A program made the position numbers and the translations under genes. A stretch of DNA of 64,000 nt from Salinilacustrithrix sp003476595 (GTDB taxonomy: Bacteria; Actinomycetota; Acidimicrobiia; Acidimicrobiales; Salinilacustritrichaceae): positions 124,001 through 188,000 of the forward strand of contig CAXAUZ010000001.1 of the NCBI GenBank assembly GCA_963972525.1, read 5' to 3'. Every line of letters begins with the position of its first letter. Position 1 is the stretch's first letter. Below the pieces are notes generated by a model that did no database searches, was not told the origin of the DNA, and saw only the letters and a program-made list of their open reading frames with translations. Shown in pieces: positions 9,261-19,848 of this stretch.

Positions 9261-10393
9261 GCGCCTCGTCCCGCCCACTCGTCGTACTTGTATTCCAGGG
9301 CGGCGGTCTGTCGGGCGAGATCGAAGTGCTCGAGGACCCACGGTCGCGCCGCAGCACCGAGCCGCGTGCGGAGGGCATCATCGGTGAGGCACGACCGCAG
9401 CGCGGCGGCAAGCGCAACGGGATCGCCCTCCGGGACGAGCACGCCGGTGCGCCCGGCGTCGACGGCGTCCACCATGCCGCCCGACCTCGTCGCCACCACC
9501 GGGAGCCCGGTAGCCTGGGCCTCGGCTAGGACCATGCCGAACCCTTCACGGTCACCGTCGGGGCCCTGACGGCTGGGGTTGCAGAGCACCGCCGCCCCTT
9601 GCATGGCCTCGAGCACCGCCGGCCTCGCGACCGCTCCACGGAACTCGACGTCGAGGCGCTCGCGACGGACGAAGGACTCGAGGTCGCGCCGGTGCGGACC
9701 GTCGCCGATGACGGCGACCGTCACGACCGTGCCCTCCGCCCGCAGGCGCGCCACGGCCTGGAGCAGGTCGAGCGCGCCCTTCTTGGGCACCAGACGACCC
9801 ACGAAGACGATGCCGTGACGTGGCGTCCCGGGTGGCGGGGGAACGAACACGGACGTGTCGACGCCGGTGTGGTGCACCACGACCCGCTCCGGTGGCGCAC
9901 CGTGGGCGATCAGACGATCGCGGATAAAGCCGGAGACGGCGACGAAGTGGAACGGTCGGCGGAGCAGGCTCCGGCGCATGGCACCGTGCAGCCACTGCTG
10001 GGGCCGGAGCGTGGCCGGCGGCGACCCGAACCAGGTGGCGTCGAACCCGTGGGCGGTGACCACGACGGGGCACGGCACGGGGGGGACCGAGGCCGCGACG
10101 TCGAAGCCTCCGGTGAGGAAGTGGGCGTGGATCAGGTCTGGGGGACGTGCCGCGACGATGCGCCCGAGCTCGGGGACGCGACGGGTGGCCTGCCGCGCCA
10201 GGCGACCGAAGCGGGACGCTACCGTCACCTCCTCCATCTCCGGCGCCAGGAGGTCGTCGATCGGCAGGCCACCGGGGACACGCTCCGCGCCGGCGAGCTC
10301 GGCGGTCCACCGGCGGAGCTGCCGGGCCTGGTCGGCCACGAACGTCTGCGACACGGGGAGCACCCGCGGGGCGTAGACCAGCACCCGCCTCAC
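9257..10393 (-). CDS. Family 4 glycosyltransferase
   Basis: A typical 378-residue GT-B enzyme of family GT4. The N-terminal domain begins with VLVYAPRVLPVSQTF and contains LIHAHFLTGG and VVTAHGFD; the C-terminal domain starts at IVFVGRLVPKKG and carries the donor-site pair in EGFGMVLAEAQATGLPVVA. These place it among retaining transferases that act on nucleotide sugars. It begins at a GTG 19 bp after the upstream GT2 gene and overlaps the downstream one by 4 bp, so it is one of four transferases in a single run led by the initiating sugar transferase. Confidence 0.86.
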   Translation of the reverse strand: MRRVLVYAPRVLPVSQTFVADQARQLRRWTAELAGAERVPGGLPIDDLLAPEMEEVTVASRFGRLARQATRRVPELGRIVAARPPDLIHAHFLTGGFDVAASVPPVPCPVVVTAHGFDATWFGSPPATLRPQQWLHGAMRRSLLRRPFHFVAVSGFIRDRLIAHGAPPERVVVHHTGVDTSVFVPPPPGTPRHGIVFVGRLVPKKGALDLLQAVARLRAEGTVVTVAVIGDGPHRRDLESFVRRERLDVEFRGAVARPAVLEAMQGAAVLCNPSRQGPDGDREGFGMVLAEAQATGLPVVATRSGGMVDAVDAGRTGVLVPEGDPVALAAALRSCLTDDALRTRLGAAARPWVLEHFDLARQTAALEYKYDEWAGRGA

Positions 10394-10412
10394 CGGCGCC
10401 CACCCATCCTGC

Positions 10413-11423
10413 TCATAGCCTCCCTCCCCGCTCCGGCGACAGCACGGCGCGGAAGACGCCCGTCAGCCAGCCGCCCGAGACCGCGACCATGGCCACGGCC
10501 GCAAAGGCGTGGGCCGCCCGGTCGCCGGTGGGCTCGGAGGTACCCCGCCGCTCGACGACCGCCACCACGCCGGCTGCGGTGGCCGCCGCCGCGAGGAGAC
10601 GACCGATCCGACGACGGGCCGGGACGAGGGACGCCGCGACCAGGGCCGCAGCGGTCGGTCCAGCGAGGAGGAGCGCCCACTGACGGGGTAGCGGCCGGTC
10701 GCCGCTGTGTCGCCAGTACCGCACCTTCCACCGGCCGAAGCGGTGGTACTGGCGCCACAGGTCCACGATGCGGCGGCGCGGCACGTATCCGACGGGGAGG
10801 CGGGCGTCGAACCAGACGGCACCGGCGCGTCCAAGGCGACGGTTCAGGTCGAAGTCCTGATTGGTCAGCAGCGCCTCGTCCCAGCCACCGACAGCTCGCA
10901 GCTGCGCGGTCCGGAAGGCCCCGAGGTAGACGGTGTCGACGGGTCCGGACACACCGCCTGCCCGGTACGGCGATCCTCCCATCGAGAACCGGTTGTTGAG
11001 TGCTCGGGCGATGCCGACCGCACGAGCCGATCCGTCGAGGGCCAGGGCGACCTGGGCGCCTCCGGTCACCATGACCTCGGGTCGCGAGGAGAGCACCTCC
11101 ACGCAGCAACGGACGTAGTGCGCCGGGATGACGCTCCGAGCGTCGACTCGGCACAGCAGGTCGCCCGCCGCCACGGCCAGCCCGGCGTTGAGGTTGCTCG
11201 GCGTCGTGCTGGCCGGATTCTCGACCAGCCGCCACGCCACGTCTCCACCGGCCAACGTCCTCGCCACGACCTCGGCCGTGCCGTCCCGCGACCCACCGTC
11301 GACCACGATGATCTCCATGCGGTTGTGGGGGTGATCCTGGGCGAGTACCGCACGCAGGCAGCGCTCGATGTCCCGTGCCTCGTCCCGCGCCGGCACGAGG
11401 ACGGTGACCACCGGTCCCGTCAT
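10413..11423 (-). CDS. Family 2 glycosyltransferase, ExoA-like, membrane-anchored
   Basis: The 336-residue protein has a GT2 domain (VTVLVPARDEARDIERCL, VVDGGSRDGT, CRVDARS as the DxD-like motif, and TNQDFDLNRRL as the acceptor-side ED/QxxRW-like region) followed by two or three hydrophobic segments after residue 245. This layout matches ExoA-like enzymes that extend polyprenyl-linked repeat units. Its ATG overlaps the stop of the initiating sugar transferase (ATGA), so it is probably the second enzyme to act. The acceptor is inferred from gene order. Confidence 0.82.
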   Translation of the reverse strand: MTGPVVTVLVPARDEARDIERCLRAVLAQDHPHNRMEIIVVDGGSRDGTAEVVARTLAGGDVAWRLVENPASTTPSNLNAGLAVAAGDLLCRVDARSVIPAHYVRCCVEVLSSRPEVMVTGGAQVALALDGSARAVGIARALNNRFSMGGSPYRAGGVSGPVDTVYLGAFRTAQLRAVGGWDEALLTNQDFDLNRRLGRAGAVWFDARLPVGYVPRRRIVDLWRQYHRFGRWKVRYWRHSGDRPLPRQWALLLAGPTAAALVAASLVPARRRIGRLLAAAATAAGVVAVVERRGTSEPTGDRAAHAFAAVAMVAVSGGWLTGVFRAVLSPERGGRL

Positions 11424-12811
11424 CGGCCGCGCCCCTGGATCCCGAGCACCGACCTCGTCGTGCGGGCGACGATCTTTAGGTCGAAGGCCAGGCTCTGGCG
11501 CCGGAGGTAGTGGAAGTCGTACTGGAGTTTCTCGAGCGCGTCGTGCTCGTCACCGGCGTAGCCGTACTTCACCTGCGCCCACCCCGTGAGGCCGGGCCGC
11601 ACGATGTGGCGAAGGTCGTAGTACGGGAGCTTCTCGACCAGGTCAGCGACGTAACGCGGCTGCTCTGGGCGGGGGCCGACCAGACTCAGGTCACCTCGGA
11701 CGACGTTCCAGACCTGCGGGAGCTCGTCGAGGTGGGTGACGCGCAGGATGCGCCCGAACCGCGTGACGCGCGGGTCGCGTTCGTCGGTCCAGTCGGTCGA
11801 TGCCTCCGCGTCCTCCCGCATCGAACGGAACTTGTAGATGTCGAAAGGGACACCGTTCCGTCCGATCCGGGACTGGACGTAGAAGAGCCGCCCCCGGTTC
11901 GCGATCAGATTCCCCACCACCACGACCGGGACGACCAAGACCAGGATGACGAGGCCGACGGTGCCCCCGGCCACGTCGATCAGGCGCTTCACCCTGCCGA
12001 ACCGCTCGCGATGGACCTCGCCGATGTCGAAGAACAACGACACCCTCCCGAGGTCGGCCACCGGGATCTTGCCCAGCCACTCCTCGTAGAATAGCGACTG
12101 GGTCCGGACCCGCACCCCGGACTCATGGAGCGCTGCGGCCTGGTCGATGATGTTGTCGTCGGCCTGCGCTGCGCCGCTGAGGACCAGGACCGTCGCGTTC
12201 TCCCGCCGCACGGCTTCGAGGAGCGGTCGGGATCCGGGTGCGCCCTGCCCGGCCGCGTCCTCGGTGAGGTGGGCGACGACGGATGCCGGCTTCTCCGGGT
12301 GACCCGCCAGTTCGGAGGCCAGATCCGCCTCCAGCTGCCAGGGTCCGACGACGATCACGCGGTCGCGCCGCTCGAGCGCCGCTCGCCCGGCACCGGCGAG
12401 CGTCGACATGGCGTAGAACCACGGAACCAGCAGCGCCGCCGAGCCGAAGACCACCAGTCGAGGGAGCAGCGCATCGCCCACGAACAACTGGACGAGCGAG
12501 ATCCCCAACGCACCGGAGCCCGACGCCATCAGCGACATCGGCAGGCGGCTCCGCGGCGTGCGCGGCACTTCGGGGAGCCCTAGCCCGTACGCCGCGCCGC
12601 AGAGGAGGAGCACAAACGCGAGCGCCCACGCGAAACGACTCGAGCCGGTGAAGTCGTAGTCGCCGATGAACTCGGCGTGGTACTTGCTCAGCCCGAGCAC
12701 GACGACGAACACGCCGCCGTACATCACGGGTCGGGCCAGCAGTCTCACGGCCAGATGGTACGGCCTCCACCGGACGGGCTTGAGGATGTGGGGCCGGTCC
12801 GGCAGGGCCAC
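11420..12811 (-). CDS. Polyprenyl-phosphate sugar phosphotransferase (initiating transferase, WbaP/WcaJ family)
   Basis: This enzyme should begin glycan assembly by moving a sugar-1-phosphate onto undecaprenyl phosphate. It has several N-terminal membrane segments (about 25-145), a degenerate nucleotide-binding middle part, a further helix after KRLIDVAGG, and the full catalytic signature: SRIGRNGVPFDIYKFRSM, DELPQVWNVVRGDLSLVGPRPE and RPGLTGWAQVKYGY. The length (463) fits the family. It leads the minus-strand run and shares a 29-bp divergent region with the glycosyltransferase at 12841, where TAGTGG (minus) and TAGCCT (plus) could be the two -10 elements. Confidence 0.92.
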   Translation of the reverse strand: MALPDRPHILKPVRWRPYHLAVRLLARPVMYGGVFVVVLGLSKYHAEFIGDYDFTGSSRFAWALAFVLLLCGAAYGLGLPEVPRTPRSRLPMSLMASGSGALGISLVQLFVGDALLPRLVVFGSAALLVPWFYAMSTLAGAGRAALERRDRVIVVGPWQLEADLASELAGHPEKPASVVAHLTEDAAGQGAPGSRPLLEAVRRENATVLVLSGAAQADDNIIDQAAALHESGVRVRTQSLFYEEWLGKIPVADLGRVSLFFDIGEVHRERFGRVKRLIDVAGGTVGLVILVLVVPVVVVGNLIANRGRLFYVQSRIGRNGVPFDIYKFRSMREDAEASTDWTDERDPRVTRFGRILRVTHLDELPQVWNVVRGDLSLVGPRPEQPRYVADLVEKLPYYDLRHIVRPGLTGWAQVKYGYAGDEHDALEKLQYDFHYLRRQSLAFDLKIVARTTRSVLGIQGRGR

Positions 12812-12840
12812 GAGACCATGCCACTAGCCTCCGTGCCGCC

Positions 12841-13668
12841 ATGCAGCTCGCACGTCGCTTGCAGTCGGTACTTGCCCGGTACCTGAACCCCGGAGGGGAT
12901 CCGCGGATCGGTCAGGGCGTGCTCGCGCTGCAGGTGTTGAGCCTGGAACGTTGGCTCGCCGCCGCCGGGGACGACGCGCCGAGCCGGCCCGTCTCCATCG
13001 TCACGGCCACCAGGGACCGGCCGGCCCTGCTGCGCCGGGCCGCCGCCTCGGTCGTGGGGCAGCGGTACCGGGACTGGCAGTGGATCGTGGTCAACGATGG
13101 TGCCCCGGGTTCCTGCGACGCGGTGCTCTCACCGCACTCGAGCGATCCTCGCATCACACTCGTGGAGGCGGGCGGCGTGGGTCTGGCCGCAGCGCGAAAC
13201 CAGGGCCTCGAGGTGGCCACCGGGGAGTTTGTCACGTACCTGGACGACGACAACCGCATCCACTACGGCTGGCTCGGTGCCCTGGCCTTCGCCGTGGAGC
13301 GCGCGCCGGCGACGGTCTGGGGCTACGGCGCCCGGATCGTCGAGACTCCGGAGGTGGTCCGCCACGAGGAGCTCGCGGGCTTCCCCTACCTCGAGTTGCC
13401 GATCTTCGATCCCGAGCGCCTCCGCAGGCACGGCAACTACATCGACGCCAACACGCTCTTCCACCGCAACGGCGAGTGGCGCTTCGACGAGCGGACGAGG
13501 AGCCAGAGCGACTGGGAGCTGATCCTGCAGCTCACGAGCGAAGCGGACCCGTTGCGTGTGCCCGCCGTCGCCTGCCTGTACAGCACCGCCCACCCCGGAC
13601 GGATGTCACGAGGCGCGAACCGCGCCGACGACGTACCGGTGATCCGGGCCAAGCACGGGCTCCACTAG
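12841..13668 (+). CDS. Family 2 glycosyltransferase
   Basis: A 275-residue GT-A protein with an N-terminal helical extension of about 45 residues before the fold begins at PVSIVTATRDRPALL. The acidic motifs are VVNDGA and TYLDDDN, and SDWELILQLT matches the C-terminal catalytic region. It starts at ATG 12841 with no ribosome site; TAGCCT ends 10 nt upstream. Its stop codon overlaps the stop of the convergent methyltransferase gene. It stands alone on this strand but is clearly part of the glycan locus. Confidence 0.8.
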   Translation: MQLARRLQSVLARYLNPGGDPRIGQGVLALQVLSLERWLAAAGDDAPSRPVSIVTATRDRPALLRRAAASVVGQRYRDWQWIVVNDGAPGSCDAVLSPHSSDPRITLVEAGGVGLAAARNQGLEVATGEFVTYLDDDNRIHYGWLGALAFAVERAPATVWGYGARIVETPEVVRHEELAGFPYLELPIFDPERLRRHGNYIDANTLFHRNGEWRFDERTRSQSDWELILQLTSEADPLRVPAVACLYSTAHPGRMSRGANRADDVPVIRAKHGLH

Positions 13669-14528
13669 CGGCGCGCGCGGCCGCGTCGCCTCCCCGCCAG
13701 GACGGCGTCGGCCAAGACAGGTGGAAGGAGGCGCACCGCCCGGTCCTGCCATCGCGTCTCGTCGGGGCGGCGCCTGACCTCCAGCACCGGGTGGCCCAGC
13801 ACCGGGCTCGAGTCGACCACCTCGAGTCCCTGCGCCCCGCACGCCGAGGTCAGATCGGCATCGAGGAGGACGCTCCCTGGAGGCGTCAGGTAGAGCTTGA
13901 TCTCCGACTGGACGAGCGGGACGAGGCGGCCGTCGAGCACCGACTCCCATGCCGCGGCGGTCACCCCGGGGGTGTGCGGGCTCAGGACGTCGTCGAGAAC
14001 GATCAGCGAATCCGCGGTGGCGACTCGGCACGCTTCGGCGATGTCCCGTCTCACCGCGTCGAACGCGTGCGAACCGTCGACGTGCACGAGGCGGCAGGAC
14101 CGGTCGGGTATCGACGGCAACACGTCGTGCGAGTAGCCCACCAGGATCTCCGGGAGACGGTCGTGGAAGCGCCGATAGTTCTGCTCGAACTGCGCTTGCG
14201 TCAGCCCGACGTAGAAGCGATCGTGCTCCCGGGCCGCCTCGCCGGCGGGCGGTTCCTCGAACAGGTCGATCACGATCACGCGCTCCGCAGGCCGGGCGAG
14301 GTACCCGAGGAGGATCGCGCTCTTCCCGAGGTAGGCGCCGATCTCGAGCAGATCGCCTCCCGGGGTCGACGCCCCGAGGGCCACGAAGAGGTGCCGGTCG
14401 AGGGCCTGGAACCAGCCCGGCAGATCGTCCGCGTGGGCGGTCACGTAGTCCGACTGGTCGATGGCGGGCACGGCCGAACTCTCCCACGGACGGCGTCCGG
14501 CGTCCACGACCCCGGCGCGACGCGGCAC
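13665..14528 (-). CDS. Class I SAM-dependent methyltransferase (Methyltransf_24-like)
   Basis: The protein (287 residues) contains LLEIGAYLGKSAILL as SAM motif I, VIVIDLFEE as the second acidic strand, and LVHVDGSHAFDAVRRDI followed by LIVLDDVLSP, which together are typical of the Methyltransf_24 and cephalosporin-hydroxylase-like group. It starts 3 bp after the upstream methyltransferase gene, so the two are co-transcribed. A GTG 19 codons in is an alternative start, because the first residues look unconserved. The substrate is unknown; a sugar of the local glycan is plausible. Confidence 0.75.
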   Translation of the reverse strand: MPRRAGVVDAGRRPWESSAVPAIDQSDYVTAHADDLPGWFQALDRHLFVALGASTPGGDLLEIGAYLGKSAILLGYLARPAERVIVIDLFEEPPAGEAAREHDRFYVGLTQAQFEQNYRRFHDRLPEILVGYSHDVLPSIPDRSCRLVHVDGSHAFDAVRRDIAEACRVATADSLIVLDDVLSPHTPGVTAAAWESVLDGRLVPLVQSEIKLYLTPPGSVLLDADLTSACGAQGLEVVDSSPVLGHPVLEVRRRPDETRWQDRAVRLLPPVLADAVLAGRRRGRARR

Positions 14529-14531
14529 GGC

Positions 14532-15203
14532 TCAGGCCGGTCGGGGCGCCACGGGCTTCACCGCGACCGTCACCAGATCATGGGCGACCGGCAGGGGCCA
14601 ACCGATCAGACGCATCACGGCCAGTCGGAGACCACCCGGAGATCGGGCGCCGGCCGGTGCCCCGTTGCCGGGGAAGGGCCGGCGGGTGCGCGGCGGCTCG
14701 AGCGATCCGCACCACGACAGCTCCACCTCGAGCCCGGCACGCTCGCTCAGGGCGCGCATGGCCTCGGGGTACATCCGCCAGCAGTCCACCGGTGCCTCGT
14801 GATACTCCCAGCTGACCGGCGAGATGGTGATGACCTTCCCGCCGGGTCGCGTAACACGGGCCAGCTCGTCCATCCAGGTCCAGATCTCCCTTACGTGTTC
14901 CGCCACCTGGGCGGAGAAGACGACGTCGTACGTACCGTCGGGCACGGGGATCTCGTAGGGGCTCGGCATCAGGATGCGCGCCCGCGACCCGTCGCCGGAC
15001 CACTCCCCGGCCTCGTCGACCAGATCCGCTGTGTCCCAGACGCGATCCGGCATCTCCCGGCAGAAGATCGACGGGTCACCGTCGGCGCCGAGCTCGAGGA
15101 CCCGCGCTCCCGGCGAGATGCGAGGGGCGACGAACCTCCGGAAGAGCAGCAGCGAGTTCAGGTGCACGCCAGTCCCATGGGCATTCCGGCTTCCGAGGCC
15201 CAA
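14532..15203 (-). CDS. SAM-dependent methyltransferase, type 11-like
   Basis: This 223-residue protein has VLELGADGDPSIF in place of a classical glycine-rich motif I, an acidic strand after it, and YDVVFSAQVAEHVREIWTWM plus ARVTRPGGKVITISPV, which are strong Methyltransf_11 signatures. The TTG start at 15203 lies 1 nt after the uvrA stop, with a GAGG-containing site overlapping the end of uvrA; a GTG 12 codons downstream is an alternative. It is probably read through from uvrA, yet by content it belongs to the glycan locus. Confidence 0.75.
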   Translation of the reverse strand: MGLGSRNAHGTGVHLNSLLLFRRFVAPRISPGARVLELGADGDPSIFCREMPDRVWDTADLVDEAGEWSGDGSRARILMPSPYEIPVPDGTYDVVFSAQVAEHVREIWTWMDELARVTRPGGKVITISPVSWEYHEAPVDCWRMYPEAMRALSERAGLEVELSWCGSLEPPRTRRPFPGNGAPAGARSPGGLRLAVMRLIGWPLPVAHDLVTVAVKPVAPRPA

Positions 15204-15204
15204 C

Positions 15205-18060
<2,856 letters not shown>

Positions 18061-18068
18061 GAGGGTTG

Positions 18069-18074
18069 AGGCTA
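18069..18074 (-). promoter_or_regulatory. -10 element of a leaderless promoter (uvrA)
   Basis: On the minus strand TAGCCT is followed by 8 nt and the GTG start of uvrA. I see no LexA-type operator (GAACN4GTTC) next to it. Confidence 0.6.
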
Positions 18075-18141
18075 TCGGTGAAGGCTGCTCACGAGGGGGA
18101 ACGTGCGTTCGATTCAGCCCGCTAGGAAGCAGGCCGGATCG

Positions 18142-19797
18142 TCACTCCAGCTCATAGCGGTGGTAGCCCAGCGGGACGCCGAGGAAATCGACAACGTCCG
18201 TGCCCACCAGCGTGGCCTCCAGGTCCGGAGCGTCGCCCCGTCCGGCAAGGACGGCGAACGTGTCGAACCCTGCGTCGCGGACAACGTCGACCGCACCCTC
18301 GAGGTCAGCCCCGCGTCCGATCGACAGGTACCGACGTTCGTCGTAGGCGGGACCGGCTTCGCGAACGAAGAACCCGTTCGCAGAGATGACGACGTCTTCG
18401 GGTCGGTCGGCGAGGTCGTCGAAGAAGGCCTCGACGTCGTGCGACCGCTGCTGGAGCCACGCCGCCCCGAACAGGGTCACCGCCACGGCGAATGCGGACA
18501 CCGCTACGCGTGGGGCGCGGCCTGGCCGCTCGACCAGGGCGATGACGCCGAGGGTCGTGAGCAGGAGCGTCGGAACCAAGAGGTACCTACCACCCCATTG
18601 GGGGCCAGCTCCCCCGGTGAGCTGGAACGTCCAGATCAGCACGGTCATCAGCAGCGCCATGCCGAGGATGGCGAGCCGTTCGCGATCACGTCGGACGAGG
18701 CCGGCTACGGCGGCGAACGGCGACGCCACGAGGGCTCCGGAGACGAATCCCAGCCCCGATGCGAAGGCGAGCACGTAGATCACACCGGCAACCACGAGCG
18801 CGGCGACGGCCGGGCGCTGCTCGCCCCGGCGATGCATGGTGACGCCCAGGACGATTGCCCCGACAACCGCGGCGCCGAGCAAGACGTTGCCCGGGTAGCC
18901 GAAGCCAGGCAGGCCGAACCACGTGATGAACGCCTCCTCGCCACGCTCGGCAAGCTCCGTCCACCACTGGCGTTGGGCTTGGCCGGACACGCGACTCGTC
19001 CGTGGGTTCCCGCCGAAGTCCTGCTCGATCGACGCGTTGGCTAACCATGGCAGAGCGAACCCAACGACGCTCAGCGCGCCGGTGACCAGCGCTCGCCCGA
19101 TCTGACGTCGGAGCACGAGGGCCAAGCACGTGACCGCGACGGCGACGAACGCAACGACGAACGCCTCAGCCCGCATGGAGGCAGCCAGGCCGAACAGGGC
19201 TCCGGCGACGAGTGAGGCCAGCACCACACCCCCGACATGGGGTGTGCGCACCAACAGTGCGATGCCACCGAGCATCAGTCCTGCACCGACCGAGTGCTCC
19301 CACAGGTCCAGTGAGTACACGAGGATCGGGCTGGCGAGCGCCGTAACCCAGAAGGCCCACCAGCCCTCGGGCCCGCCGGCGAGCCTCCGAGCGATGTCCC
19401 GGCAGGCGAAGGCGGCGAGCAGGCCGCCGAGCATCGGTAGCATCAGCGCCAGCCGGTACCCGCCGAGCTCGTAGAGCGGCCGAGCGGCGAACAGCATGGG
19501 CAATGTGGTGACGTTGACCCACTCCCCTTCTGCGTTCTGCTTCGTGTCGAAGAGCGGGTGGTAGTCGCCGTCGGGGTCCCACTCCTCTGCCCAGTAGCCG
19601 ACAGCGGGACTGAACGTGTCCTCCTCGGCCATGCGGTCGAGGGTGATGACCTTGGCGCCGGTGTCGGTGCCGAGGTAGCCGCCGGTGCTGTTGAGCAGCG
19701 CCAGGGCGCCGTAGACGGCGAGGACGACGACTGCGGCCACCCACGGTCGGCGCAGCAGATCGGATGCGCGCGTGGAGCCCGCCGCCTCGGTCGTCAC
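18142..19797 (-). CDS. Multi-pass membrane protein, GT39/GT-C-like
   Basis: The 551-residue protein has about ten hydrophobic segments from residue 18 to 450, then a soluble C-terminal part of ~100 residues. After the first helix comes YLGTDTGAKV, and many GT-C enzymes have an acidic residue there, but I see no clear catalytic DD or DE pair; a glycosyltransferase role is therefore only suggested. It sits between uvrB and uvrA on the same strand. Its GTG start is 7 nt after TACCTT, so it has its own leaderless promoter. Confidence 0.7.
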   Translation of the reverse strand: MTTEAAGSTRASDLLRRPWVAAVVVLAVYGALALLNSTGGYLGTDTGAKVITLDRMAEEDTFSPAVGYWAEEWDPDGDYHPLFDTKQNAEGEWVNVTTLPMLFAARPLYELGGYRLALMLPMLGGLLAAFACRDIARRLAGGPEGWWAFWVTALASPILVYSLDLWEHSVGAGLMLGGIALLVRTPHVGGVVLASLVAGALFGLAASMRAEAFVVAFVAVAVTCLALVLRRQIGRALVTGALSVVGFALPWLANASIEQDFGGNPRTSRVSGQAQRQWWTELAERGEEAFITWFGLPGFGYPGNVLLGAAVVGAIVLGVTMHRRGEQRPAVAALVVAGVIYVLAFASGLGFVSGALVASPFAAVAGLVRRDRERLAILGMALLMTVLIWTFQLTGGAGPQWGGRYLLVPTLLLTTLGVIALVERPGRAPRVAVSAFAVAVTLFGAAWLQQRSHDVEAFFDDLADRPEDVVISANGFFVREAGPAYDERRYLSIGRGADLEGAVDVVRDAGFDTFAVLAGRGDAPDLEATLVGTDVVDFLGVPLGYHRYELE

Positions 19798-19804
19798 GGC
19801 GCCG

Positions 19805-19810
19805 AAGGTA
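19805..19810 (-). promoter_or_regulatory. -10 element of a leaderless promoter (membrane protein)
   Basis: On the minus strand TACCTT is followed by 7 nt and GTG 19797. Confidence 0.6.
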
Positions 19811-19848
19811 GTGGCGCCCGGGAGCGATCCCGGGGACCGGCTGCCGCG

